In this document: positions 11,870-23,519 of the stretch, one piece after another
Layout of the letters: each line of letters opens with the position of its first letter
Position numbering within the stretch: position 1 is the first letter of the stretch
NCBI GenBank assembly: GCA_031002005.1
Contig: JARYHS010013630.1
Coordinates: 235,049,539-235,113,538, forward strand
From: Vandiemenella viatica
Lineage: Eukaryota > Arthropoda > Insecta > Orthoptera > Morabidae
Direction: 5' to 3'
Length of the DNA stretch: 64,000 nt
The notes under the pieces: model-generated
Told to the model about the DNA's origin: nothing
What the model saw: the letters and a program-made list of their open reading frames with translations, nothing else
The model's database searches: none
Made by a program: the position numbers and the translations under genes

Positions 11870-12084
11870 GTTTTTATGGCTTTACGTCTTGTCTACGGCG
11901 ACTTCATTAGAGACCGGAAAGATCTGGGACCAAGGAACGGGAAGAAACCGACCATGGCCTTTTGAAGGAAGCATCCCGTCACTCGCCTGGAGTGATTTGG
12001 GAAAACCATGGAAAACCCAAATCTGAAAGCCCGGACGGCGATTCGAACCGGCATCTTCCAGAATGCGAGGCTAGAGCGTTACCG
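11870..12084 (-). repeat. tRNA-derived SINE, family 1
   Basis: Box B complement GCGATTCGAACCGG at about 12038, body motifs ATGGAAAACCCAAATCTG and GCCTGGAGTGATTTGG, and the 3' segment CATTAGAGACCGG. Head at the high-coordinate end, so transcription would run on minus. Confidence 0.85.
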
Positions 12085-15000
12085 TCAATGTTATCATGTC
12101 AGCAGTTTATACTATGCCTTTTGTAGACGCTCGGGCTTTCACATCGGTTCAAATTCCAGGACAGATTTAGATTTTAGTCTAATTCATTCCCTGCAATACA
12201 TGACATAAATAACAGTGTAATGCAACCTTCAACGAAAATATCTCTGTCTGTACCACACAAAACGATAGTATGTGTTTAGTAGTTTTTTCATACTAAGTTA
12301 TATATTGTCTTTTTTATTGCATACTTTTGTGTTCTGCAAACGTAAAGGTTTTTAAAGAAAATTTAATAAGCTCAGGAACTTCACGCAACTAATTGTAATA
12401 TTTCTCCCTTTCAGCCCAAAATTTCACGGTTCATTGGTTTGCTAGTATGAGACAGATTATTTTAAAAAAAAACTATTTTATAGTTTACTGAATTTTTTAA
12501 AAAATTACTAGTTTAAACTCGTTATCACATTTAATTTGTCTAGTTTTATGAGAACATATCTATGCTTTTACCAGGGACTTAAACGAACATTCTTTATGTT
12601 AAAATGTTATGATCATTTAAAGTGAGCAAAACGTAAACTTTTCTGGACCAGTGCTATTTGTGGTGAGTTGCACACTTCCTAAAAGTTATATGTCTACTCT
12701 TCCAATGTTGTCATTTGTGCTGATAAAGTACAGTATGTTTATCAACATCTGCTTTGGAATAATGATGCTACATGCATCGTAAAACATATAAGAATGTGTA
12801 CAATTGAAGAAAAATCGTTGTAAATTACCTTATTTCCTTGATACAAATCTTCGTGCTACATTCCGAAGAAAATGTGAAATTCACTGTGATAGTAGATACT
12901 CTCAAAATAAGAGCAGCAAGTAAAAGATTAGTTACCAGCAGATAGTAGGTTATTTGTTCGGAGTTCCTGTGGTGTTAGGCGCAGTGTGATACCGTCCCGC
13001 AGTGCGCAAGATGTAGTCCACACTGGCCTGTAATCTCTGGTAGTCAGCGAAGGGGGGAGGCTGTCTACGTTTATTACGGTCGCAGATGACGGCCGAACCT
13101 TACACCGCTGTGGTCTCGTCTTATCTCGTAAAATAATAAATCCTGGTGGCGAAATTTTATGTTTCATAAACTGACGGTCCGTTAAAACACACGGATACGA
13201 CGGGTATGGAAGCGATAACCCAAACGACCAAATTTTTATGTTTATATTCTTCATCAGATTGAAACTGATCTCTTGTTGGCTACCTCATCTTGTAACTAAT
13301 TGTAAACGGTATTTGTTAAGTCAAATACGTTCAACTTATTGAATAATACCCAACCATGCAATGATTGAAGTATTCCATAAAATTGCTATATGATAAGATC
13401 ATCATAAGTGGAATGACAAGTAAGAAGGTACATAGGAACGGAAGAACAATGATATTTGGTCAATCAAATATGATGATTTTACGCTTGTGGTTCAATAAAG
13501 GTAAATGCCAGCAATTTATTCAAACCTTAAAATATCTTATGTTGTTAAAATTCCGTTCCATATATATCTAAAACTGCTGTAAAGGATTTAGATTTTTATG
13601 GTTTCGACTTATTGACATGGAGTAAAAGTTATCTATTACTGCAAATTAAATGATGTGCTGTTGTCTGTACATAATGTATAAAATAATTCGCTAAGTTCAT
13701 TTACATCCAAATAATGTGTTTGATAACAGGTGTGGTTTGATGAATAAGGAATGTCTTAGAAGTTTCTGGTGCGGAAAATAGCAGTGAAAGTAAATTTTCA
13801 TGAAGACTTTCTTAGAACTCGTTTTCACTTAAGTACGTTAAGCGATATGTATTCATCACATTTATTTACTTTTCTCAGAACGAATTTGTAGACGTTCACA
13901 TATTATTTTTGTTTTAGATTCTATTAAATACCGAATTCAATTCGAAAAAAGATTTTGAACAAATTTGCAACCATAAGAATAACTTCAGCTAATATTTTTG
14001 CTATCTTCCAAATCATCAAGGCCAAATATGTTTGAAATTTCCTCGTGTTGTATTTACCTCTCTCTTTATACAGCAATGCGGTAATAAAAAGAATGGATGT
14101 TAAGTTCTCTCTGAGTATCAGAATATCTCAGAGACTCGCTATAAAAATTGTTTCTTTAAAAAAATCATCTGTGGACTCCTTATTCTCTGACAATCAGATA
14201 TGGTCAGTCTTCTGGTTTTAAATACCAATACGCTTTGGTTCTAGTGATATTCCTTCAGAAGGTACCACTGTGCAATTGAAAAATTTGATAAGTTTATGTA
14301 TGATGCTAATAGTCTACCTTTTAAGGTATATCGCATCCCTATTATTTGGGGAAATTGGTACAATTATTTGGCTTTTAATATAAATTTTATACCACGGAAT
14401 CCTTTTCCAAGAGTCTCCTGAAACTATGTTCTAATATAAATTTCGCTTTTCACATGTCTGAATATAACTAGGTAATTCGCAAGAAATAAATAAATAAATT
14501 TAAACACTTATATTTTACAGATAGCGTAATACCTGTGTTTATGCGTATTTTTCTATGACGTGCAATCTCTGTGTACATATTAAAAGCAGCAGACAATATA
14601 TTATTGCCTTGTATAACTCATATTTTTATAATGGTTGGTTCTAATATTCCTATGCGGAAATATCATTATTTTATAATTAATATACGTAATTGTTCAATAT
14701 CCTTTATCAGATGCTGGATACAACCTCATCCTTGAAGATTATTCTAGAAAATATTTCTGTTGAATGCCTTTTCGTATTCTGAAAGTCGTTCATATGTTTG
14801 CAAGCTGCGATCCTGTCTTTTTTTTGTTTCTTTGTTTCTTTGTTGTTGTTTTTTTTTGTCATGATATATGGTAATCTATACTGTATAATAAAATTTTATA
14901 AATCTGCATTACATATTCAAAATGTAGAAAAGTTGTGACTGTAAATGAAATTTATTACAAAAATAATGATTGAAACGTACACTGTTAAAGTTAGAGATGC

Positions 15001-15440
15001 TAAAACCGTTAAATTTTGAATTTTTGTAAGTATGTCGGTTTGGGTATCACGCAAAACATGATAGACGTATTTTACCGAAACTACTCGTAGTGAAGATTAC
15101 GTCATAACATGGTTCCAGATGACACAGTGTCAATAAGAGCTTATGTAATAAACTAACATATAAAATACAGACGATTGTGAAAATTATCACGCCATGAAAG
15201 AATTGTTTTTTTACATGATACCGTTGTGACTGCAATGATATGATTAAATTTCTGAATTTAAAACAAATAACGTATGAAAAAGTTCAAACCATTTCAAGCC
15301 GTTATGGGCAGCACCAACAATTATTATACGTTTGAAACGTTTTATGGAAGACTTCCTGCATGATAACGTGAGGATTCGCTCTGAAAAACTGCTTTTCATG
15401 TGAGCTCAGAGAATAGACAAGAAAAAAAGCTGTATTTGCA
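12085..15440. other. AT-rich sequence without recognised feature
   Basis: A moderately GC-rich patch at 12950-13230 stands out but carries no recognisable motif or protein. T-rich runs occur near 14815-14860. Nothing else can be supported. Confidence 0.5.
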
Positions 15441-18400
15441 CTATTGTCCATTTTAATCAATAGTCATGGATCATAGTTTCCACAGCTGTCTTCCCAAAAG
15501 CTTTTGGTCCGGTTACTTCTTTGTGAAGCAAACAATCTCAAATTACTGGGGCAGTCACTGTGCTCTTCGTCATAGATCAATACACCTTATTCAGAAAAAA
15601 ACTTTAATAGCTTGCGTCTTAAGCTGACACTGTTTATATCCCTTGTGCATCATTTTATATCAGTAATCGGTTTTAGTAATGACTGTGCCATTCCTTGAAA
15701 TTTATCTCCAGAAACTTTAAAGAACTAATCAGCATTGCTTAAGGAATTACAATGTTTACAACCATTAGGCTGCATTAAAACTATATTTATAAATAGTCCC
15801 CATTAAGGGTGTAATAATTACATTTGGCACAAGTAGTTTCAAAAAGGGATTAATGATTCCAACAACGGTGGAAATAAATATGTTAGTATCCGAAGAATTA
15901 AAATAAAAGCATAAAAACTAAAGTAAGTAAGAGAAGACACTTTAGTTATAGTTTAGTGTTTGTTAATTAATAACTGACTTTCTTTATTTTTCCATCAGGT
16001 TCCTTTACAGATTGGGAAATCTTTAATTACTTTATTATATGTGTCAGGGAAAAATTGAATTTTGTAAGAAGCATTGGCTAGTTACCGTTGATATAGTTAT
16101 AGCAAATACATTAGATGATTTAGGAAGATAAATACAATATGTATTAATAGTTATAAAAATATGTTAAGAAAAGTAGGTCAGGTGATGGGAAATTATTAAA
16201 AGTTACATCAACTGAAATAACGCTATAGGCGAAGATTGTTAACTGTCATAACTTGTCCATTAGTTCGTTCCATACATATTTTTTTTTAAGTGTCTATAGA
16301 GATGAAACATACGAAAACAAGATGCATACATTTAAAAATTTAGGTGATAATTTCCTTACACATATGGTGAAGTATAAACAATAAGTGATTCGATTATTAG
16401 CGATTGAAAACATGGTGATGTATTTAGAAAACATTGAACGAATGGTAGCTATCACTTCTATCTTGCTTATAGTTAAGAAACTAATAAACTGATGTAAGCT
16501 AATTTTAAGGATAGTTATTTTATAAAGCTCACTTTATTAACAATCACAACTCAAGACATCAATCCAAAGGGTAAAATTACTTGACAATATTGCAATATGG
16601 TTTTAATAATAAATGTTATAAAATAAAATTAGTTTGTTATCTTTGAAAACAAATTGTAGTGACTTAGTAAATGGAATAACTAGATTCTGAATATATCATG
16701 AAAAAACGAGAATAGACCAATTACCTTATAATTTTATTTTTATTAATGACAAGTAATATCTCAGCTTACCACTGAAAAGAGAAAATAATTTATTATTGAA
16801 CTGTGTTACGGATTTGTGGGAAATGAAGAAGGATCTTGTAGTAGGAGAAATACTGCTTAGAGACGTTGCTTTCAGGTGGTGCTCTGCTAACAAAGAAATT
16901 TGCTGGCGGTATCATAAATCTTGTTGGTGGATATTTTTTGGCCCCTTAATCGTGTTTTTGACGCGTTGATGTTCCTGATGGTAAAAGTGAGAAGCAGGTT
17001 GTGAGAGGTGATGGAGGGTGCAGTGGAGTGGTATAGGCCCACCGTCCAGCGCCCTTTAAAGCAAGATGGCTCGGCTATGCTAATGCGGCTCGTGTTTATT
17101 GCCCTGATATACGTACGCCCAACCTAATTATCTTTTTTGCAGATAAGAAAATGAAATGCGTGTAAATGTACGTAAATTTATGCTGCGAGATTTTTCTGTG
17201 TTTGTTTTGGTAAGCGTGTTCTTTCGCTCACAAAAAGGTGAAATTCTGCACAGTGCGCTTAATTCCCCTCGTTTTTTTCGCATCTTTTTTCCGTGTTGTT
17301 GTCGACACTGTGATACGAATGCGGAGAGCAAGTGTTACATGTATTATTGTCGCTAAATGGAGATTAGAAAGCTTCAGTTGAGCTGGCGCCAGTTTTAAAC
17401 GGATTTTCTAGCACATAATTAAAATATGTTTACATCGAAAAAACTGGGATTTGTACAGAAATGTAATAATGAGATACATAAAATTCTCGTAATATCTTCT
17501 TCTGCTAAGAAGCAAAACGTGAAATAGTTTGTTAATACGGTAACAGTACTTTCACTGAAGACAGAATGTACAAATGTTTATTATTTGATCAGTTAATATA
17601 ATTAGCTTCGCTAAGGTTGTTAGTTATCACGCACTATTGATCAAAAGTTACCTTTCACGTTTTACTTGGTGTAACGGTTTGCAGTATCTAGGATAACAAA
17701 CACAGGATCAAAAAATTATCTCAATGTATGCACTCAAAAGTACATGGATTATCTTAAAACTTTGTAATAGTTTTGGCGAAATGATTATTTTTTAAATAAT
17801 TTATTTTAATTTTTTTTATATATGTAATTTCTCCGTGCCCCAAAGCAAATATCGTTAATTTTCATGAAGTATTAAACGATATATTTATTCAGGTTCTGTT
17901 TTGATACCTGAATTGCTCATTTATTGCTGATGCGTTAGGTATCAAATACTAGTAACAGCTTGTAATCCTGCTTAGCGAATTGAACTGAAATTTGTTTATT
18001 TGATCATGTTGTGATTTTCTAACATTTATATATTACATGAATGTGACCTTCTGCACCGAAATAAGCGTGAAGTTACCAGTTAGTGGAGTACAAACAGTGT
18101 GCACAATCCCTTAAAAAAATAATAAAACTTGTGATATACACTATATCTATCCCAATTGAAAAATTATCCATATAGTTTTCGAAACTACAGTGTTCAACTT
18201 AAATAGTGGACTATATATGTGTAATTTATCTGTAACAATCGCTAAAGTCAACTTCACTTCGAAAAATATTTAATTTAGTTACGGTTGTCAAAAAAAGAAT
18301 TATAACAGTGAACCCTTAGTTGTAACGGATTACAAAAATGTATACAAATGTAGACGCAGGGTTATTAATGTACCACTCAAATACAATAGAAATGGAACTT

Positions 18401-19105
18401 AAATAATCAATTATCAGTTAAAAAATATCATTTTTTGATGTATACATACGTTTCGAGAACTCTGTTAACCCATTATTAAGTACCTGAATTAGATTTAAAA
18501 AAATATATTCACTTTAAACTATAGGGTATACTTATTTAATAAAATTTTATAAGGCTATCAGAGGCCATAAATTCAAGTCATAGTTATTATCCTGAATCGT
18601 CTCAAAGCTCCACTGGTAATTTTTTGTGTTCCTGTATGATTAATAAATTTTCAATGCAGGAGTAATGTTGATGCTAGTTGGGCTACATCTCAAAACTTAT
18701 TTCTTCCAAACAAGGATGAGAAAATAATAGCTACAGTGCGTTTGAAAAATTATTTGTAAATCTCATGTAGTCGTTTGATACAACTTTCAAGAGTTTATCA
18801 CAGTGATTTTTCATTTCCTCTGAAGATTTGTTTCTCGTTTTAGGTAAGTATATCAGCTCTAGTAGTGTTTAAAAAATCATATTTCTTCTGAAAAAATGCG
18901 ACTCCCATAAAATAATTAATCTAATACGCATATTCCTTTATAAATATTTTAAATGTTTCTAGGCAACGGAAAAATTAACAAACAGAATCGCTTAAAACTA
19001 TGGTATTATGAATATTATGCTTAACACGACTGAAACTTTATTTCTATATTAAAATTTTTAACACTTACAGTATACCTCTGGACGTAAGCAAATTAAATTT
19101 CACAT
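15441..19105. other. Copy A, AT-rich, no recognised feature
   Basis: No gene recognised. A GC-richer patch at about 17000-17350 contains ATGCTAAT and TGTTTATTG (POU- and forkhead-like) and a TTTTTTGCAG acceptor-like site. The 66-codon frame over it (17156-17356) differs from copy B by two replacement changes and no silent ones, so it shows no sign of selection. Confidence 0.5.
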
Positions 19106-19355
19106 ACCGAGCGAGGCGAGTGATCAGTAACATACTGGCCTCTCATCAGGTAGGGCAGGGTTTCGAATCCCCGCGTGGCTATTCAGAATTCGATTTTCCA
19201 TGGTTTCCCGAAATCACTACAGGCACATGTCACTGTGGTTCCTTCAAACGGTCATGACTAAGTTCCTTCCAATTACTTTCCTCAATCCTTTCCCACATCT
19301 AGTGACCACGACAGCAACCAGTTGTCAACCAAAAGCAAATAATAATAATAATAAT
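19106..19355 (+). repeat. tRNA-derived SINE, family 1, (TAA)n tail
   Basis: Head ACCGAGCGAGGCGAGTGATC with box B GGGTTTCGAATCCCC, body TTTTCCATGGTTTCCCGAAATC, and an (AAT)n tail at about 19339-19355. Also present in copy B, so it predates the split. Confidence 0.85.
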
Positions 19356-19946
19356 TTCCACTACTGTACAGGCTATCAATCATTATTTTTGTTAAATCGT
19401 GTTTTAAAATATGTTTCGGAAAATTATAATTTAAATAGTATAATCGCAGCAATTAACAAAAACCTTTTTGTGTGTTATTATCACATCTACCAAAGTATTG
19501 ATAATATAATCAAGAAAGACAGTAGAAATGAACAGTGGAGTGGTAACAGCGCATGCACAATTTACTATGCTACTATTATCGCTAAAATTTGTGTAGTCCA
19601 TTACATTATTGGAAAATATCCGAATCTAATTGCTGCATTCTTTTCTGTTCCATCCTGTATGCTTTGTAAATAGTTTATGGAGGCTTCTTTTTAAAAAATC
19701 ATTCACCAGAATTGAAGAATTTCTGGCATATGTGATTCGTAAATAAGACTAAATATACTAAAATCCAGATTCCGCAGGTATAAACTGTTCATCTATTTCG
19801 TTATTCCTTAACAGTGGTGCCATATAAAAGTATAAAATACTTCAATCGTGAGATGAAGATAGCTACAACGAATAAGCGAAACCATACAAATCCATGAAGC
19901 ATTTTATTTATTTATTTATTTTTAATATTTATGTTGTTATAATCTA

Positions 19947-20845
19947 CACTGCCTGGCCAAATTAGTATGGCACCCAGAACAGGAGTAGAAAACAATCTCG
20001 ATTTTCACGTATTTAGGGTGTATGTGATGTTATTTCAGTAATTACAACAGCGAGTCAAATTTACGAAGAACTAAGCAGTATGGGCATTCTTATCACTATA
20101 ATGTTTCACCCCCTCTGGCGTTGATGCTTGCACTGATTCGGTTGGGAAGCTGTCATAAAACCGTTGTATCAACTCTTGAGGCAATGTGGCCCTCAACTGT
20201 TGTAACTGGTCCTTGATATCCTGGATCCTGGAACTGGGACGCAGTTGACGTCCAAACTGCTCTCACACATGTTCTATCGGCGACAGATCAGTGGATCTTC
20301 TGGCTGCGGGAGTACCTCTACATCATGCAATGGAGATTCGGGGAAGAATTGTCTTGTTTAAAAATGGCACCACTATCCTGTCAAATGAGAGGGAAGACAT
20401 GAGGACGCGTGACCTGATGTCATACCCTGTGTCAGACACCATGACGTAAGGAGTAACACAGCTGTGCCTCGGTCGCCGCCATACCCTCCGACGATAGACA
20501 CCCGAGGTAGTGCCGAACAGCAATTCGTCGCCGAACAAGGAGCAACGGTGTTAATTGTGTTCAGCGAATCTGCACTTCCTCGGATCACCATCGTCAGCGA
20601 ACTTGCGTCAGAATAGGATAAATATGATTCATCCTTCCCAATCGAATCGGTGCATGCATCTAGGCCAAAGGGGATACAGCCTCACAGTGATAAGTGGGCT
20701 CTCACTCCGAAGTTCTTTTTAAATTTCACTCGCTTTTGTAATCACTGAAATAACATCGCATGCCCTCTCAACCCGTAAATTTTCATTTTGTTTCCTCCTT
20801 CCCTTCTAGCTGCTTCATTTTTTTTTTTTTTTTTGTCAGGAAGTG
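19947..20845 (-). mobile_element. Tc1-like element with long TIRs, deleted derivative
   Basis: Starts CACTGCCTGGCCAAA and ends in the complement of CACTTCCTGACAAAA, flanked by TA at 19945-19946 and 20846-20847. The ends are imperfect inverted repeats of about 140 bp sharing, for example, GCGATGTTATTTCAGTGATT versus GTGATGTTATTTCAGTAATT. About 0.9 kb in all, against roughly 1.3-1.7 kb for a full Tc1-like element. The interior is a decayed transposase on minus. Confidence 0.88.
20080..20600 (-). pseudogene. Tc1-like transposase, truncated and stopped
   Basis: Minus-strand pieces in family order: FGDELLFGTTSGVYRRRVWRR (equivalent to the FSDES...RVWRR region with the second catalytic D), GYDIRSRVL, a deletion-shortened middle (FDRIVVPFLNKTILPR in place of the HDNARPH block), then TDLSPIEHV-stop-EQFGRQL with the catalytic E region. 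The C-terminus is SRIQDIKDQLQQLRATLPQE and onward to FYDSFPTESVQA. The tryptophan after EHV is a stop. The N-terminal DNA-binding domains are missing. Confidence 0.85.
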
Positions 20846-20847
20846 TA

Positions 20848-22172
20848 CGTACGATAAGTTCGGTTTAAGAGTTGCGTAAGTGAGTGTAAAAAATTGAATA
20901 AGTTCCTTCGATATAATTAATGATTTTATTAATAATCAATCAAATATACAAAGCTCCCAAAAAAACATCTTTGTTAACAACCAATAACCAATACAAAATT
21001 TCACAGTATTAGATGTGAAACCAAAGACTATTCATACTTACTAATAAAATCTCTAATTTTTTTTATAACTTACATGAATGATTAAAGTTTACATTTTTAA
21101 ATAAATTCTTTATTAGTCTCTCACCTTCATTATTTATTATTACATAGTGGCATAGAGAATCCGCATGAGCTATTCTTTCTGGGAATTATTAGTATTTTGG
21201 GATAGATCGAAAATTCAAAAAAGAAAGAAAATTATATGACGTGACATAACGAGCGCAATGTTACTAATATTCAATAACATTTTAGGTTCATACCGGTTAT
21301 TTCAAATATTTAATTGTTCCAGTTTAAAATACTCAGTATTTGAACAAAGTTTAATACGGATATAACATGACGTTAACCAGCTGAACAGAGGATGTCATCA
21401 TACGATGTCTAGACGGATTTCCATAATCTTAAGGCGAATGATGTCGTGCTCCCCCATTTACTACAGAAACTAAACATTACTTCAACAGAATAACCTAAAA
21501 CATATTTCCCCAAAGCATACACATTCTCAGACAGGTTGGAACACTGCCCTTCCAAAAATAGTACGCAGTGACCTTGAAATTCGATAAGACATAAAACTCA
21601 GGCAAAATAAAAAAAATAAAAAAAATACAATTGCTTTTCAGTTTTATGAGTATCTTTGAGTAGGTAGTTTTCTTTGTCAACCTACGACATAATTATTGAA
21701 CGCATTACTATCGCGCTGTACTATTTTTAGTGACTGTACTGTTTTAAGCTTGTGGTTGACATTGTAATGTCACGCGTTCATGTACTCTGAGATACCAGAA
21801 ATTATTTGATTCCTTCTATTCCTCTTTTATAATGACAGTTGCCGATTACGTACGTAGTTTTAGAGAAAAAGAAATAGATCCGTAACGTAGTCTTGAATAG
21901 AAGTTTACGTATGTACTATCGTATTTTAGGTAATAATGATAAAGTGACTGTGTTGGATATCATAGGAAGTTAGGAGAACTCACTGGGGATATATCTAGGC
22001 TATGAGCTGTGGACAGATATTGTGGAAGGTAATTGGAATCATTTATTTTGTAGCTAAAGGAGTCAGGGATTGGAGTAAATTAACGAAAAGATTCGGAGTA
22101 AAAATTTGAAAAATACAAATATATGCTCCGTTTAAATCAAATCAAATGACTAAATGATAATATAGTTAACAA
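20848..22172. other. Copy A, AT-rich, no recognised feature
   Basis: No gene recognised. CGACATAATT at about 21683-21696 is the empty target of the insertion that only copy B carries at 48420-48593. Confidence 0.6.
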
Positions 22173-22390
22173 TTTTTTTACTTCGAGTTTTACGCCTCAT
22201 CGATGTCGAGTTCATAAGAGGCGGGAGCAGATGGGGACAAGAAACTGGAAGGAATTCGGTCGTGGCCTTCTGAAGGAACTATCCTGAAGTGATTTCATGA
22301 AACCATGGAAACCATGGAAACCATGGAAAACCGAAACGGGGTTTCGAACGCACGGTCTTCCTACCCTCCGTGCTATGTAGTTGATTCGCT
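22173..22390 (-). repeat. tRNA-derived SINE, family 1, with triplicated CCATGGAAA
   Basis: Family 1 body with GGAATTCGG and ACGGGGTTTCGAACG (box B complement). Copy A has three consecutive CCATGGAAA units (about 22311-22337) where copy B has one, and lacks about 11 bp (GGTATTCACCT-like) present in B at about 49218. These are small length mutations between haplotypes. Confidence 0.75.
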
Positions 22391-22479
22391 TACAACAAAT
22401 AAATATAAAAATTATATAAGTGTGTGCTTCAAAACAAAAGTAAAGTTGGCAGTCTGATGATGTGTATGACGTTTTCCTA

Positions 22480-22830
22480 CGTGTGATAAAACTGCCAAGT
22501 AAGGTGGCTGTGCGATATTCATGAGCGGCTCGCAGGTGATAGCCCGCCCTGTGGCAAGTGTCTGGGCCGTAGCTTAGCGGTCAGCAAGCAGTTGTGGCTC
22601 GAGTAATGCCGCTCCCCAGTTACAGAAACGCCGGTCGTGAATCAGCTTGGCGCTCATATTACGTGCATTAGCGGCGCGCCAGGCCGCGACTGAATATTGC
22701 ATGCGCACACTAATCCGCCCCGCCGGCAGAAACAGGGTTTACCTGTGTTCAGCCCCGCCTCCGTCGGATTGTCGCCAGAGCCCCGGCATACAGACCGACA
22801 CTAAAGACAGCCCTCGTCGAAATGACTATT
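22480..22830. promoter_or_regulatory. GC-rich island, copy A
   Basis: GC-rich stretch with CAGGTG, GGCGCGCC, TTGCATGCGCAC and TAATCC motifs, free of TE hallmarks. TAGCTTAGCGG at about 22570 matches the tRNA box A consensus, but no tRNA fold or proper box B follows. Present in both copies with several point differences, so no clear constraint is shown. An enhancer or promoter role is inference from composition only. Confidence 0.3.
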
Positions 22831-22950
22831 CTCTCTTTACACTTACAAGGTTAAAAGTCACTGCCTTCCTGAGGACAGCATTTTTACAGCAGATGGTATA
22901 GTAGTACCACCTTAAACAGAAAATTAGTCGATCAGTGAAGTAGGGAAATG

Positions 22951-23436
22951 GCGGATTCCTCGGGGAAGAAATCCAACGTCCATTCAGTGTGTATTCCTGG
23001 TGGCCTGATCCGGGATGTGTAACAGGCCATCCCGGATGCCATAGAGGGGACGGGGTGTAGCCAACTACAGATTGTGGCTCATGTCGGCACCAATGATGCC
23101 TGTCGCCTTGGGTCGGAGGTTATCCTCTCTTCCTTCCGGCGGCTGGCTGAAAGGGTGAACTCTGTGGCCAGTGACCGCAAGATATCGGCAGAGCTAACCA
23201 TCTGTAGCATCGTAGACAGAGTTGATTGTGGACCTCTGGTTCAGAGCCGTATTGAGGGGCTGAACCAGAGACTACGACGTTTCTGTGATGACATTGGCTG
23301 CAGATTTCTCGATCTTCGCCATAGGGTCGAGTCTTGTAGGGTTCCCCTTAATAGGTCAGGTGTGCACTACACACGTGAATCGGCTACACGGGTGGCAGGG
23401 GCCGTGTGGAATGCACTGGGTGGTTTTTTAGGCTGA
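22951..23436 (+). pseudogene. LINE ORF1, SGNH/GDSL-type esterase domain, 5' truncated
   Basis: The frame reads VHSVCIPGGLIRDV, a stop (TAA at 23020), then IPDAIEGTGCSQLQIVAHVG and TNDACRLG. HVGTND is the block III motif (GxND) of SGNH esterases. Later come DDIGCRFLDLRHR and RSGVHYTRESATRVAG, matching the catalytic D-x2-H-like block V (GVHYT). The N-terminal GDS serine block is absent because the element is 5' truncated. Esterase ORF1s of this kind are known from CR1-group LINEs. Not functional as it stands. Confidence 0.8.
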
Positions 23437-23519
23437 GGGAGGAAGACCCGAAACACGAAATTCAGTTACGGGCAACCCAATCAGATACAAAAACGGAATG
23501 TAGGAGCAACGTAAAAGAA

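Noticed and set aside
17128..17356. Opposed 66-67 codon ORFs, repeated at 43842-44070
   Set aside because: Both differences between copies change amino acids, with no silent changes and no recognisable domain. The repetition is due to the duplicated locus, not to conservation.
22560..22640. tRNA gene suggested by TAGCTTAGCGG
   Set aside because: Box A matches, but there is no cloverleaf, no proper box B and no T-arm at the right distance.
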